Source: Woeseia oceani (GTDB lineage Bacteria; Pseudomonadota; Gammaproteobacteria; Steroidobacterales; Woeseiaceae). From it: a DNA stretch of 64,000 nucleotides. The notes under the pieces were generated by a model. It was given only the letters and a program-made list of their open reading frames with translations. It was not told the origin of the DNA and searched no databases. The stretch lies in assembly GCF_001677435.1 (NCBI RefSeq), contig NZ_CP016268.1:3461001-3525000 (forward strand). The letters are read 5' to 3'. The translations under genes and the position numbers were made by a program. Positions 25,694 through 35,579 of this stretch are shown piece after piece (within the stretch, counting starts at the first letter, position 1; each line of letters begins with the position of its first letter).

Positions 25694-26785
25694 TCAGTTA
25701 GCCGGAGTGAGCTTCAACAAGCGACCGCGACCGCCGTCTTCCAGCATCCAGATTGCACCGTCCGGACCTTCCACGACGGCCCGCATGCGCGCATTCATAG
25801 CAAAGCGTTCTGCCTCGCTCGCAGAGTCACCGTTAAAGGCGATGCGCACCAGGGACTGGGATGAGAGACCGCTGATAAAGCCGTCACCGCGCCACTCGGG
25901 AAACAGGTCACCGCGGTAAATCATGAAACCGGACGGCGAGATGACGGGCGTCCACCAGGTGGCAGGTTCGGCAAATTCAGGGCGGGTTTCGTGGTCCGGG
26001 ATATCCTCGCCGCTGTAGTGGTCGCCGTTGGAAACAACCGGGTAACCATAGTTTTGCCCCCGCACGACGAGGTTGAGTTCATCACCGCCTCTGGGTCCCA
26101 TTTCGTGATTCCACAAGCGGCCTTGCGCGTCAAATGCCAAACCCAGCGGGTTGCGATGGCCCAGTGACCAGATCTGCGCGGTAACTCCGCCCTGGTCAAC
26201 GTACGGATTGTCCGAGGGCACACTGCCGTCGTCGTTAAGCCGCAGAATTTTGCCGAGGTTGGCGGCCATGTCCTGTGCCGGGGTGAATTTCTGCCGGTCA
26301 CCCGAGGATACAAACAAATAGCCGTCGGCTGAAAACAGCAAGCGGTGACCGTAGTGACCGCGTCCACTGACCTTGGGGACCTGGCGCCAGATAACCTCCA
26401 CGTTGGCCAGCGCAGGCTTCGCACTCAGGTCGAGCTCTGCACGTGCCACAGCGGCACCGCGGGTATTGCCGCTGCCGGACTCCGCGTAACTCAGGTACAC
26501 AACATGATTGTGCGCAAAATCGGGATGCAGGGCGATATCGCCGAGCCCGCCCTGACCGCCGAAATCGACCTCCGGCACGCCGTCGACGGCGATCGTTGTC
26601 CCGTCATCCGGTGACACCAGCAGCAACCGGCCAGCCTGCTCCGTAATCAGCAAGCGTCCGTCGGGCAGGAAGACCATTGCCCAGGGGCGCGAAAAGCTTT
26701 TTACCGCCGTGACCTCGAACGGCAGTTCCTCTTCGGCACAGGCCAGCAAGGGAATAAAAACGAGCAATGCGAACAGACGCTTCAT
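25694..26785 (-). CDS. PQQ-dependent aldose sugar dehydrogenase-like lipoprotein
   Basis: Soluble glucose/aldose dehydrogenase (YliI/Asd) six-blade propeller. N-terminus [20 protein letters not shown] has an LLAC lipobox, so it is probably a lipoprotein. Blade signatures include [55 protein letters not shown] (PQQ-base His) and [13 protein letters not shown]. It oxidises sugars using periplasmic PQQ; no PQQ synthesis genes are in the window. Ribosome site GAGGTTAC. Confidence 0.9.
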   Translation of the reverse strand: MKRLFALLVFIPLLACAEEELPFEVTAVKSFSRPWAMVFLPDGRLLITEQAGRLLLVSPDDGTTIAVDGVPEVDFGGQGGLGDIALHPDFAHNHVVYLSYAESGSGNTRGAAVARAELDLSAKPALANVEVIWRQVPKVSGRGHYGHRLLFSADGYLFVSSGDRQKFTPAQDMAANLGKILRLNDDGSVPSDNPYVDQGGVTAQIWSLGHRNPLGLAFDAQGRLWNHEMGPRGGDELNLVVRGQNYGYPVVSNGDHYSGEDIPDHETRPEFAEPATWWTPVISPSGFMIYRGDLFPEWRGDGFISGLSSQSLVRIAFNGDSASEAERFAMNARMRAVVEGPDGAIWMLEDGGRGRLLKLTPAN

Positions 26786-26821
26786 GTGTAACCTCGGGTA
26801 TCTGCTTTCAGGCGATTGCGA

Positions 26822-27370
26822 TCAACGCCTTATTTCAAACACGGATTCGATCTCGACAGCCGCATTCAGCGGCAAAGAGTTGGTTCCGAGCGCCGCGCGT
26901 GCCGCGAGACCTTGCTCACCAAAGACATCGCGCAATAATTCGGAAGCGCCGTTGATGACGGTCGACTGTTCGCTGAAGTCGGCAGTGCAATTCACGAACC
27001 CACGCAGCTGGACGCATTGCACTACCCTGTCGAGGTCACCGCCACAAGCCGATTTCAGTTGCGCGAGTATCCGCAGCCCAACGAGACGAGCCGCGGCATA
27101 GCCTTCATCGACAGTGAGATCTGAACCGAGTTTGCCGAAGGTTGGCGTTGCCGCATTGGCGGGCGGAATCTGCCCCGCAATGAAGACCTGCTGGCCGCTG
27201 ATCCGGTAAGGCACGTATACCGCCGCTGGCGTTGACGGGGTTTCCAGCTCGATACCCAGCTCCCGAAGCCTGTCGTCGACTTTGCGGGTCTTTGCCTCTG
27301 CGCTGGTCGTCGACAGCCCGAGTGCCACGGAAGCGGTGCCCAGCATTTCGAAAAAGGTTCGTCTGTTCAT
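26822..27370 (-). CDS. RidA/YjgF-family protein with export leader
   Basis: The N-terminus MNRRTFFEMLGTASVALGL has a twin-arginine-type RRTFF motif, so the protein seems exported, which is unusual for RidA proteins (normally cytosolic imine deaminases). The C-terminal half has the family pattern ARAALGTNSLPLNAAVEIES, including the Arg that positions the substrate carboxylate. YVPYRISGQQVFIAGQIPPA is the N-terminal part of the chorismate-mutase-like fold. It lies between an NhaC gene and the PQQ dehydrogenase gene in one operon. Activity is inferred from family only. Confidence 0.85.
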   Translation of the reverse strand: MNRRTFFEMLGTASVALGLSTTSAEAKTRKVDDRLRELGIELETPSTPAAVYVPYRISGQQVFIAGQIPPANAATPTFGKLGSDLTVDEGYAAARLVGLRILAQLKSACGGDLDRVVQCVQLRGFVNCTADFSEQSTVINGASELLRDVFGEQGLAARAALGTNSLPLNAAVEIESVFEIRR

Positions 27371-27415
27371 GGTTGCCCCACCCTCGACTGTTGCTTGTTT
27401 TGGTTCGCACTTACT

Positions 27416-28894
27416 CTATCGAACGGCCTCAGGCATTGCCAGAAAGCGCCGCAGCACAAGCATTAACGATATCTGTACGCCAACGGCGGCCGCCGCAATC
27501 CAGCTTGTGGCCAGATGACCCGCGATGACGAATGCCACTATCGAAATACCGCCGTTCACGACGGCGTACGGCATTTGCGTTCTGAAATGTTCCAGCGGTG
27601 TTGTGCCGGCACCGGTTGACGACAATATGGTCGTTTCCGAAACCGGCGAAGAATGATCGCCGAACAGCCCGCCGGACAACACTGCACCGATCACGACCGG
27701 CAAGGCGGCATCAACCGCCAAAGCAGACGGAATAGCCAACGGCATCATGATGACTATCGTCCCCCAGGAGGATCCGGTAGCGAAAGAAATTACAGCCGCA
27801 AGAATGAAAACGACCACCGCCAGGTAACCGCTGGTCACACCGTCGCGCGCCAGCGCCGCAACGTAGCTACCGGTGCCGAGATCGGCACTGATGTCACCCA
27901 ATGCCCACGCAAGCACCAGTGTCGCAGCGATGGACATCATGCCGCTCATGCCGGTGGCGTAGTTGGCGAACGCCGTTGCGGCGGTCTGCACACCACTGAC
28001 CAACAGCAACGCAAACAGCATGAGTGCGGCGAAGAAATACGCCGCTGACAATGCCGCGCGAAAATCGCTGCCGGCGACCTGTTGCTGCGGAAAGCCCAGT
28101 TGCAGGAGAACGGCAAACAACACCACTCCCAGTACCAGCAACGGCAACCAGACCAGCACCGGTTTAGCACGCGGGTCATCTGCGACCTGCGGTGCGTGTG
28201 CCGCTGGCTCGGCAGAACTCTGCGCGCGACGCATGGGGCCGAAATCGAAATCCAGTATGGCGAGCACCGGCGCCAGCGCGATCGCCAGCCAGGCGTACAC
28301 CTGGTAGGGAATCGCCGCGATAAATGCAGACCATTCGGAATCGGCGATGCCATTGGCGGCAAAGGCATCGGCTATGACGCTCATGATGAAGACCCCCCAA
28401 CCAATGAACGGCACGAGAATTGCCACTGGTGAGGAGGTGGAATCGAGTATGAACGCCAGCTTCTGGCGCGAGATATTCATGCGGTCTGCCAGGGGCTGAA
28501 ACACGGGACCGATGATCAGCGGTGTGCCGAGGTCCGAGAAGAAAATCACGACACCGCCAAACCACGCCGCAAGCTGGGTGCGGGTTCGATTGACTACCCA
28601 GCGCGCCGCGCTGCGGGCGAACGCGGCGCCGCCGCCGGAACGTTCAATCAGTTTGACGAAGCCACCAATGAAGGCGAGCAGCACCAGCACGCTCGCGTTG
28701 TAGCTGTCCGCCACTTCCGGAACCAGCCGCTCCTTGACCATTGACGGCACAAAACCCAGCAAACTGGCGTCACTGGTCATCAATGCACCGCAAGTAACAC
28801 CGGCAAACAAACCGACCAGGACATTGCGCAAAGTCAACGCGATCAGCAATGTGACGATGACGGGTAGCAGCGAGGCCATTCCGGGTTCATTCAT
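27416..28894 (-). CDS. NhaC-family antiporter (second of three)
   Basis: 492 residues with about 12 helices. Motifs: STSSPVAILVPFIGWGVFIM, FATGSSWGTIVIMMPLAIPS and GGLFGDHSSPVSETTILSST, the paired family signatures. It resembles the third paralogue at 35580-36995 more than the one at 22062-23522: both have VAILVPF/VCVMIPL and GTxxIMxPxAIP elements. First gene of the minus-strand run ending at 18148. Predicted Na+/H+-linked transport of an ion or organic acid. Confidence 0.92.
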   Translation of the reverse strand: MNEPGMASLLPVIVTLLIALTLRNVLVGLFAGVTCGALMTSDASLLGFVPSMVKERLVPEVADSYNASVLVLLAFIGGFVKLIERSGGGAAFARSAARWVVNRTRTQLAAWFGGVVIFFSDLGTPLIIGPVFQPLADRMNISRQKLAFILDSTSSPVAILVPFIGWGVFIMSVIADAFAANGIADSEWSAFIAAIPYQVYAWLAIALAPVLAILDFDFGPMRRAQSSAEPAAHAPQVADDPRAKPVLVWLPLLVLGVVLFAVLLQLGFPQQQVAGSDFRAALSAAYFFAALMLFALLLVSGVQTAATAFANYATGMSGMMSIAATLVLAWALGDISADLGTGSYVAALARDGVTSGYLAVVVFILAAVISFATGSSWGTIVIMMPLAIPSALAVDAALPVVIGAVLSGGLFGDHSSPVSETTILSSTGAGTTPLEHFRTQMPYAVVNGGISIVAFVIAGHLATSWIAAAAVGVQISLMLVLRRFLAMPEAVR

Positions 28895-29162
28895 GGCATG
28901 ACTATACTATGCAGCCGGACTCGCAGGGTCTTGAGCCAGCCGGCGCCCTGTCACTCGCGCGGCGAACACCGCGTGTGGTGGCACACAGCAACAAGCTGAA
29001 GGGTCCTGCCCGCGCCGGGCCGAACCCGGCAGACAGCACGAATAACAAGTTTCCCGACAAACCTTTTGCCGGCTGTGAGGTGGATTCGTACTGTGTAGAA
29101 TGCGGCGCTCAACAGGCAATTCCTGACTACCTGTCCTGGTAATGACCGAACTGGGGGACGCA

Positions 29163-30875
29163 ATGCAGTTTTCGGAACTTCGTAATCTATTGGCCACAGC
29201 GGCTGCTGTCGTCTTAATCGCTCATGCCAGCATCGTTGACGCGGCAGGACGAGCTCCCGCGCGTGGCATGAACGGCATCGTTGCCAGTTCATCCGCACAC
29301 GCCTCCGAAGTCGGTGTGCAGGTATTACGCGACGGCGGCAATGCCGTTGATGCGGCAATTGCCACGGCCTTCGCCATGGCCGTCACGTGGCCTACGGCCG
29401 GCAATATCGGTGGCGGTGGCTTCCTCGTGTACCACGGCGCTGATGGCACGACGACGACGTTCGACTTTCGCGAGAAAGCACCGCTCGCTGCCAGCGAAGA
29501 CATGTACCTCGACGAGAACGGCGAAATTCAGGACAACATCAATCACGACAGCATCCTTGCCGTGGGCGTACCGGGCACGGTTGCCGGACTGGAACTGGCG
29601 CATCAGCGCCTCGGCACGAAGCCATGGCGCGATCTGGTCGCTCCGGCCGTCAAACTTGCGCGTGAGGGCATTCCCATCAGCTGGCAACTGCATGACTCCT
29701 TCAAGGGCCGGAAGTCACGCTGGGACCGTTACCCGAGTTCGGCCAAGGTATTCCTGAAGCGCGACGGCTCGTTCTACCAGCCTGGCGACATATGGAAGCA
29801 ACCGGACCTGGCAAAAACGCTGAAACGCATCGAACGGGAAGGTGCCGACGGCTTTTACAAAGGTCGCACCGCCACGCTTATTGCCGATCACATGGCAGCG
29901 AACGGCGGACTGATCACGCTTGAAGATCTCGCGAAATATGAAGCGGTGGAACGTGCACCAATCACAGGCAACTACCGCGGCTACGAGATTGTCAGCATGC
30001 CACCGCCCAGTTCGGGTGGTGTCACGATGGTCGAAATGCTGAATATCCTGGAAGGTTTCGATCTGGCCGGCATGGGACACAACTCGGCGCAATACCTGCA
30101 CATCCTGACTGAAGCCATGCGGCGGGCGTATGCCGATCGTGCGAACTACCTGGGCGACCCGGACTTCAATGAAGACATGCCCATCGAGCGACTCACCTCC
30201 AAAGAGCATGCGGCCGATTTACGCGGCAGCATCAGCCTGACATCGGCATCGGCCAGTGACCCGGCTCTGTTCGCGCAGGCGTACGAATCGAATGAGACCA
30301 CCCATTTTTCCGTCGTAGACAAGGACGGCAACATGGTGTCCCTGACCTATACGCTGGAGTGGGGCTACGGCTCGCACATCGTCGTGGAAGGTGCCGGCTT
30401 CTTGCTGAATAACGAAATGGGCGACTTCAACGCCCAGCCCGGCATCACCGACGAACGCGGCCGCATCGGCACGGCAGCCAACCGCATACGGCCGGAAAAA
30501 CGCATGCTGTCCAGCATGACGCCGACGATAGTTGCGAAAGATGGCGTGCCATTGTTTGCGACCGGCAGTCCCGGCGGCAAAACCATTATCAATACCTCGA
30601 TGCAAACGGTACTCAACGTGATCGACCACGGCATGAACATCGCGGAAGCCATCGAAGCACCGCGCATACATCACCAGTGGCTACCCGACATGACTGTCTT
30701 CGAACGCAGCGGGATTTCGCCGGATACCCGCAAGTTGTACGAATCATTTGGTCACACGATTCGCGAAGTGCGGGGTATCGGCAGTGCGATGGGGGTCTAC
30801 CGTGATCCGGAAACCGGCATTCTGTACGGCGGTGCCGACAGTCGCGCCGAAGACGGCGGCGCCGTCGCGTACTGA
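29163..30875 (+). CDS. ggt: Gamma-glutamyltransferase
   Basis: Start at ATG 29163, preceded by GGGGGACGC; an in-frame ATG at 29142 lacks a ribosome site. Signal peptide (LLATAAAVVLIAHASIVDAA), then the conserved NIGGGGFLVYHG segment, the catalytic Thr in NETTHFSVVDKDGN where the precursor self-cleaves, then MSSMTPTIVAKDG and ATGSPGGKTIINT that form the gamma-glutamyl site. Normal length. It hydrolyses or transfers gamma-glutamyl groups from glutathione in the periplasm. Divergent from the NhaC gene. Confidence 0.95.
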   Translation: MQFSELRNLLATAAAVVLIAHASIVDAAGRAPARGMNGIVASSSAHASEVGVQVLRDGGNAVDAAIATAFAMAVTWPTAGNIGGGGFLVYHGADGTTTTFDFREKAPLAASEDMYLDENGEIQDNINHDSILAVGVPGTVAGLELAHQRLGTKPWRDLVAPAVKLAREGIPISWQLHDSFKGRKSRWDRYPSSAKVFLKRDGSFYQPGDIWKQPDLAKTLKRIEREGADGFYKGRTATLIADHMAANGGLITLEDLAKYEAVERAPITGNYRGYEIVSMPPPSSGGVTMVEMLNILEGFDLAGMGHNSAQYLHILTEAMRRAYADRANYLGDPDFNEDMPIERLTSKEHAADLRGSISLTSASASDPALFAQAYESNETTHFSVVDKDGNMVSLTYTLEWGYGSHIVVEGAGFLLNNEMGDFNAQPGITDERGRIGTAANRIRPEKRMLSSMTPTIVAKDGVPLFATGSPGGKTIINTSMQTVLNVIDHGMNIAEAIEAPRIHHQWLPDMTVFERSGISPDTRKLYESFGHTIREVRGIGSAMGVYRDPETGILYGGADSRAEDGGAVAY

Positions 30876-31073
30876 GAATAGCAGGGAGCGGTTGCCGGAC
30901 GGCAACCGGGAAAACCGCGGTACGGCATGTCGATATTGATATAGGCGACCAGGGGCCCGGACGCTACGGGTGGGATCTTCGCCAAGTACGGCATCAATTG
31001 CCGTTTCGTTGCGTTCTTTTTGCTCGCCGCAGGAACAGGCCGCAACACAGGCCGCCAGCGCAACGGCGATCAG
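30876..31073 (-). other. Possible remnant of a small lipoprotein gene
   Basis: On the minus strand just past the dihaem cytochrome gene, a frame reads LIAVALAACVAACSCGEQ, a convincing lipoprotein leader with a VAAC box, from a CTG at 31073. It runs on without a clear domain into ggt on the opposite strand. No ATG or GTG start fits. It may be a decayed lipoprotein gene or one using a rare start; other frames in this gap show nothing better. Confidence 0.22.
30889..30908. other. 8-bp hairpin just after ggt
   Basis: CGGTTGCC, loop GGAC, GGCAACCG, beginning 14 bases after the ggt stop. It has no T-run on the plus strand, so it is at best a weak or Rho-assisted transcript end. Confidence 0.35.
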
Positions 31074-31095
31074 CCGTTTGCCACGGTACTCCTGG

Positions 31096-31977
31096 TCAGT
31101 CTTGGTCGGCGAGCGCCGGCAGTGACTGCAGGTAAGTCGCAATAGCCAGGCGATCTTCGCGAGTCAGTTTACTTGTATTGTCATCGATAACGGCGCCCAT
31201 GGAGCTGCCGCTGAAATCGCCATCGGGCAACATGCCCGTGTCCAGAAAATACTCGATATCGCTGCGTGACCAGCCACCGATACCATCGTCTTTGTGCGGT
31301 GTGATATTGGGGATGCGCTCGCCATCGCTGCCGTCCGGGTTGCCGGCCAGTTCGCGATCGTTATTGACCGCACCCAGCGCCTTGCGCGGCGTATGACATT
31401 CACCGCAATGCCCGAGATGCCGTACCAGGTATGCGCCGCGGTTCCACTCGGCGCTCTGTGCCGAATCGTTTTCGAAGCGTTGCGATTCAAAATAAAGGCT
31501 GCGCCAGACTTTGGCCGCCAGCCGGGTCGACATGTAGAACGGCAGGTCGTGGTCCCGGTTGGCCTGTTCTACCGGCGGCAGGCTGAACAAATACGCCTTG
31601 ATGTCGAGTACATCGGCACGGCTCATGCCGGTATAGGAAGGGTACGGGAACGCAGGGAAGTAACTCGCGCCGTCAGGATTCAATCCATCGTGAACGGCCT
31701 GAACGAAATCGTCATCGGACCAGCGGCCGATGCCGGTTTCCTTGTGTGGCGTTATATTCGGCGAATAAAAGGTGCCGAAGGGCGATACCAGCGCGCGACC
31801 GCCAGCCAGAGGTGGCGCATCATCACTGTCACTGGTGTGACAGGTGATACAGCCGCCGGCATGAACGAGGTATTCCCCGCGCGACAGACTGTCATCCTCT
31901 GCGACTGCCCATAATGGCAGCACGGCGGATAACAAGACGATCGCGCGGGCGGTCGCGCTCAACCCTGGTATCACCAA
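31096..31977 (-). CDS. Dihaem cytochrome c, periplasmic
   Basis: Signal peptide (AIVLLSAVLPLWAVAEDD) then two c-type haem sites: CITCH near residue 45 and CGECH near residue 190. The distal region repeats NITPHKETGIGRWSDDDFVQ and NITPHKDDGIGGWSRSDIEY show two homologous cytochrome domains, as in the cytochrome subunit of membrane alcohol/sugar dehydrogenases. Starts at TTG 31977 (GTG 31974 is equally possible). The cytochrome c-prime-like gene precedes it by 16 bases. It could take electrons from a periplasmic dehydrogenase; no large subunit adjoins. Confidence 0.9.
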   Translation of the reverse strand: MVIPGLSATARAIVLLSAVLPLWAVAEDDSLSRGEYLVHAGGCITCHTSDSDDAPPLAGGRALVSPFGTFYSPNITPHKETGIGRWSDDDFVQAVHDGLNPDGASYFPAFPYPSYTGMSRADVLDIKAYLFSLPPVEQANRDHDLPFYMSTRLAAKVWRSLYFESQRFENDSAQSAEWNRGAYLVRHLGHCGECHTPRKALGAVNNDRELAGNPDGSDGERIPNITPHKDDGIGGWSRSDIEYFLDTGMLPDGDFSGSSMGAVIDDNTSKLTREDRLAIATYLQSLPALADQD

Positions 31978-31993
31978 CAGTATCGGCCCTTTG

Positions 31994-32443
31994 TTAGTGA
32001 GCTACGCGGAAATCGTCGTGGCAGCCGCTGCAAGTCTTGCCAAGATCACGGAATGCCGAGCCAACATCGCCGCCATCGGCCACTACGCTGACGAAGTTTT
32101 CACTGGCCTTTTCAGCGGCGTCCAGTGCTGCAGCAAATTTTTCCGGCTGCGCCCAGATTGCCGGCAGTGCTTCACTGTCGCCGACCTTTGAACCTTCCTG
32201 AAACACGCGGTGCAATTCCGCCATGCCATTCGCAAGACCTTCTGCATGTTCGATCAGGTGACCGTCGTCTTCAACAAGACCACGTACGATCATGGAAGCT
32301 GCGCCAATATGTCCGCGCAACACGGTCATCAATGACGTTCGGTACTTGAACGCATCTTCTGCCGATGTTTCTGCGCTGGCAGTAAAGGAAAACGCACTGG
32401 CAATAGTGACGGTCAGGATTGCAGCTACGAGTTTACGGGGCAT
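31994..32443 (-). CDS. Cytochrome c-prime / c556 family protein
   Basis: 149 residues; start ATG 32443 with CTGGAGA upstream. Signal peptide MPRKLVAAILTVTIASAFS, a four-helix body (MTVLRGHIGAASMIVRGLVE) and a C-terminal haem site CSGCHDDFR. In cytochromes c-prime the site sits near the C-terminus exactly as here. Function of the class ranges from electron transfer to NO binding. Same strand and 16 bases upstream of the dihaem cytochrome. Confidence 0.9.
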   Translation of the reverse strand: MPRKLVAAILTVTIASAFSFTASAETSAEDAFKYRTSLMTVLRGHIGAASMIVRGLVEDDGHLIEHAEGLANGMAELHRVFQEGSKVGDSEALPAIWAQPEKFAAALDAAEKASENFVSVVADGGDVGSAFRDLGKTCSGCHDDFRVAH

Positions 32444-32626
32444 TGCGGATCTCCAGGGAGTGTATGTCAGATTACTGAACGCGCAAGAGTAGCAATAGCC
32501 AGCGGTATCGCACAATCTCCTGAACCGGTGATTCGTCAATGCCTTATGAAATTTGATTCGGTATCGGCCGGAACTATTCGTTCGTGGTCGGGACGAACAT
32601 ACGATAAAGCCGCCGGAGCGCCTGCG

Positions 32627-33919
32627 ATGTCCGTCCATTGTCGATACCCTGCCGCGAAATTCTCCACAATTGTTGCCGCCCTTCTGCTGTCCTGCAGCAG
32701 CTTCGCGCAATCCGGTGTTGCCGAATCTCAGCAGCATTTGCGCGCAGCCAGCGCCGCTTACGAAGCCGGCGACTTCAGGAAATACACAGCGGAACTCGAA
32801 ACCGCGCACAAACTGAACCCGGACAGTCTGTACACGCGTTACAACCTCGCTTGCGGCTACGCACTCACAGGCCAAACGGAGCAGGCACTGGCAATGCTCA
32901 CCTGGCTCACCGAAGCGCGGGTGGATTTCAATATGGCCGACGACCCGGATCTCGCCAGCCTTGCGGACAATCCGCGTTTCCAACAGCTGCTTGCGCGCAC
33001 CGCGGTCAATACCCGGCCCATCAGCAACAGTCGGCATACATTCACGGTATCTCGGCTCGACTTGTTACCCGAGGGCATCGCCTGGGACCCCGCCAGCAAG
33101 CGATTTTTCTTCGGCAGCATGCGCAACGGCGAAGTTTTCGCGGCTGCAAGCAGCGGACAGCACACGCTTTTTGCGACTGTCGCAAAAGACGGACCACTGT
33201 CGGCAATCGGCATGACCGTTGATACAGCCCGCAATCTGCTCTGGGTCATTGGTACCCGAACGACATTGCTGGACGGTGTCGCAAGCGATATGCCGGTGGT
33301 CAGCGGCGTGTTTGCCTACGCATTGGACAGCGGTGAACTGCAGCACGCTTACACCCGCGACGACGTTGGCTTCGGCTTTAACGATGTCACGCTTGCGCCC
33401 AACGGTGACATCTATCTCAGCGGTGATGTGCTCGGCTATGTGCCCGCGGCAGGCGACGGTCTCGAAATTCTGGAGACCAGTGAACCGGTATTTGGCAGCA
33501 ACGGTATCGTCGTTACCCCGGATGGCAAGACACTGATCACATCCTCCTACCCGGCCGGCGTCGCTGCAATACGCATCAGCGACGGTCAGACGACCTTCCT
33601 GCAGGCACCGGACAACGTACCGCTGTACGGCATCGACGGTATGTACCTGTACGAAGGCGATCTGGTTGCCGTACAGCACGGTGCACGGCCGTGGCGATTG
33701 ATGCGCTTTGCACTGGATCCCTCACTAAGCCGGATTACCAGCGCCAGGACGATTGAATTCGCCAACGAAAACGTAACAGCAACGACCGGGGCGATCGTCG
33801 GCAACGAAATTCACTACATTGGCCAGGGAACCGTGCCAGAGTCCATGCCCGCGCACATAGCTGAACACCTGCACGAACTGATCGGCCCCACCATCGTGAT
33901 GACAGCGCCGCTGGACTGA
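32627..33919 (+). CDS. Exported SMP-30/gluconolactonase-like propeller with TPR-like N-terminus
   Basis: Start placed at ATG 32627 (MSVHCRYPAAKFSTIVAALL), giving a signal peptide ending before AQSGV; the frame is open upstream. Residues about 30-115 form a TPR-like helical part (YEAGDFRKYTAELETAHKLN, RYNLACGYALTGQTEQALAM). The remainder is a beta-propeller (LPEGIAWDPASKRFFFGSMR, GFNDVTLAPNGDIYLSGDVL, GSNGIVVTPDGKTLITSSYP), similar to SMP-30/lactonase-type proteins. Substrate unknown. Confidence 0.78.
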   Translation: MSVHCRYPAAKFSTIVAALLLSCSSFAQSGVAESQQHLRAASAAYEAGDFRKYTAELETAHKLNPDSLYTRYNLACGYALTGQTEQALAMLTWLTEARVDFNMADDPDLASLADNPRFQQLLARTAVNTRPISNSRHTFTVSRLDLLPEGIAWDPASKRFFFGSMRNGEVFAAASSGQHTLFATVAKDGPLSAIGMTVDTARNLLWVIGTRTTLLDGVASDMPVVSGVFAYALDSGELQHAYTRDDVGFGFNDVTLAPNGDIYLSGDVLGYVPAAGDGLEILETSEPVFGSNGIVVTPDGKTLITSSYPAGVAAIRISDGQTTFLQAPDNVPLYGIDGMYLYEGDLVAVQHGARPWRLMRFALDPSLSRITSARTIEFANENVTATTGAIVGNEIHYIGQGTVPESMPAHIAEHLHELIGPTIVMTAPLD

Positions 33920-33971
33920 CTTACCCTGTGCGATTCGATCACCGTCTCACACAATTGCGCCAGGGAGCGTC

Positions 33972-34469
33972 ATGGGCGACGCCAATATCATCATTCGCAG
34001 AGCAAATAAGAATGACGCGGGAACCATAGCGCTGCTCATCGCTCGGCTCGCACAAGCAACCGGACAACGCAGCAAGATGACCAGCACCGAAGCGGACTTT
34101 GCGCGCTACGGTTTTGGCACGACGCCTGCGTTCAATGTGCTGTTGGCCGAAGCATCGGGCGACGCGGTTGGTCTGTCATTGTGGTTCTATAATTTTTCCA
34201 GCTGGCGGGGTGAGTTGGGCGCGTACCTGCAAGACCTGTACGTTGACGACAGCATGCGCGGCACAGGACTTGGTCGCCGCTTGCTGGCTGAAACGGCCAC
34301 ACATGCGCGTGCCGATGGCGCGACGCACCTGCGATTATCGGTCGACACCGACAATACCGGTGCGCAGGACTTCTACAAACATCTCGGCTTCGTCGCGCGT
34401 GTCGACGAAGATATTTATCAGATTTCGGACCAGGCTTTCGCCGCGTTGGCTGGCGTTCGTCACACTTAA
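33972..34469 (+). CDS. GNAT family N-acetyltransferase (SSAT/thialysine type)
   Basis: 165 residues, GGGAG ribosome site. Acetyl-CoA loop DLYVDDSMRGTGLGRRLLAE and the C-terminal NTGAQDFYKHLGFVARVDED. The pattern IRRANKNDAGTIALLIARLA, with a central WRGELGAYLQDLYV, resembles spermidine/thialysine acetyltransferases. The next gene, 12 bases downstream, is an acetylpolyamine deacetylase-like enzyme, which supports an amine substrate (inference). Confidence 0.88.
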   Translation: MGDANIIIRRANKNDAGTIALLIARLAQATGQRSKMTSTEADFARYGFGTTPAFNVLLAEASGDAVGLSLWFYNFSSWRGELGAYLQDLYVDDSMRGTGLGRRLLAETATHARADGATHLRLSVDTDNTGAQDFYKHLGFVARVDEDIYQISDQAFAALAGVRHT

Positions 34470-34481
34470 GGAACACATACA

Positions 34482-35513
34482 ATGAAAGTTGTTTTTGCGG
34501 ATGCGCAAAAAAAACACGACCCGAAATCGTTTCTGTCTTCCGGCGCACCGCAGCCGAATCCGGAAGTACCGGAACGGGCAATGCGACTGTTGTCAGCGGC
34601 CAAGCAATCTGGTCTGAAGCTGGAGAAACCTGACGATTACGGGCTGCAGTTCATCGCCCAGGTGCACTCGCCCGAATACCTGCACTATTTGCAGAACATA
34701 CATACCCGCTGGTCGCGCATCGAAGGCGCTGCTGCCGAGGTCACGCCGAACATACATCCGGACCGGCGTGACGGTGGCTATCCGCTCTCCGCCGTCGGTC
34801 AGGTTGGCTGGCACCACTACGACACCTCCGCGCCGATCACGGCCAACACTTGGGAAAGTGTTTGCTGGAGTGCCCACAGCGCGGCCCACGCTGCAATGCT
34901 GGTGGTCGAAGGCGCCGCTGCGAGTTACGCGCTGTGCCGGCCGCCAGGGCACCACGCGAGCCGCGAGATTGCCGGCGGATTTTGTTATCTAAGCAATGCG
35001 GCAATCGCCGCCGAAGCGCTGCTGATGCAACACATGCGGGTGGCCATACTCGACATTGACGTGCATCACGGCAATGGCACGCAAAGCGTTTTTTACGGTC
35101 GCGATGACGTGCTGACCGTTTCGCTGCACGCGGACCCGGTACGCTTCTATCCGTTCTTCTGGGGTCATCGTGACGAACGCGGTGAAGGTGCCGGTCTCGG
35201 CTACAACCTGAATATCCCGCTGGCACGCCGTACCGCCGATGACGACTACCTGCGCGCGCTCGACGGCGCACTGGCACGAATTGCAGCGTTCGATCCCGGC
35301 GCGCTGATCATCGCGCTCGGCCTGGACGCCCACGAGGCAGACCCCTTCGAGGGTCTCGCAATTACCACGCCCGGCTTTGGCCGGATCGGTCAGGCAATCG
35401 GACGCTGTGCCCTGCCAACGGTACTGGTGCAGGAAGGCGGCTACCTGTCCGAGTCTTTGGGCGCCAACCTCTCTGCGTTTCTGGATGGCTTCAACACCGC
35501 GCACCGTTTGTAA
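34482..35513 (+). CDS. Histone deacetylase superfamily: acetylpolyamine amidohydrolase-like
   Basis: 343 residues; AAGGAA ribosome site. Class II HDAC-fold zinc enzyme. Active-site His pair in RPPGHHASREIAGGFCYLSN, zinc ligands in DIDVHHGNGTQ and ALGLDAHEADP, and the catalytic Tyr in VLVQEGGYLSESLG. The N-terminus (MKVVFADAQKKHDP) is typical of acetylpolyamine amidohydrolases, which remove acetyl groups from acetylated polyamines. It forms an operon with the GNAT gene and an NhaC-type transporter. Confidence 0.92.
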   Translation: MKVVFADAQKKHDPKSFLSSGAPQPNPEVPERAMRLLSAAKQSGLKLEKPDDYGLQFIAQVHSPEYLHYLQNIHTRWSRIEGAAAEVTPNIHPDRRDGGYPLSAVGQVGWHHYDTSAPITANTWESVCWSAHSAAHAAMLVVEGAAASYALCRPPGHHASREIAGGFCYLSNAAIAAEALLMQHMRVAILDIDVHHGNGTQSVFYGRDDVLTVSLHADPVRFYPFFWGHRDERGEGAGLGYNLNIPLARRTADDDYLRALDGALARIAAFDPGALIIALGLDAHEADPFEGLAITTPGFGRIGQAIGRCALPTVLVQEGGYLSESLGANLSAFLDGFNTAHRL

Positions 35514-35579
35514 TTCGCAAGAATGCGGACAAACCGTTAGAGTTGATCGACACCAATAACAAGGCAGACAGTTTACTCC

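Noticed and set aside
31994-33037. Long minus-strand frame as one 347-residue protein
   Set aside because: Only the part from ATG 32443 has a signal peptide and cytochrome c-prime features; the upstream part overlaps the start of the SMP-30-like gene on the other strand.
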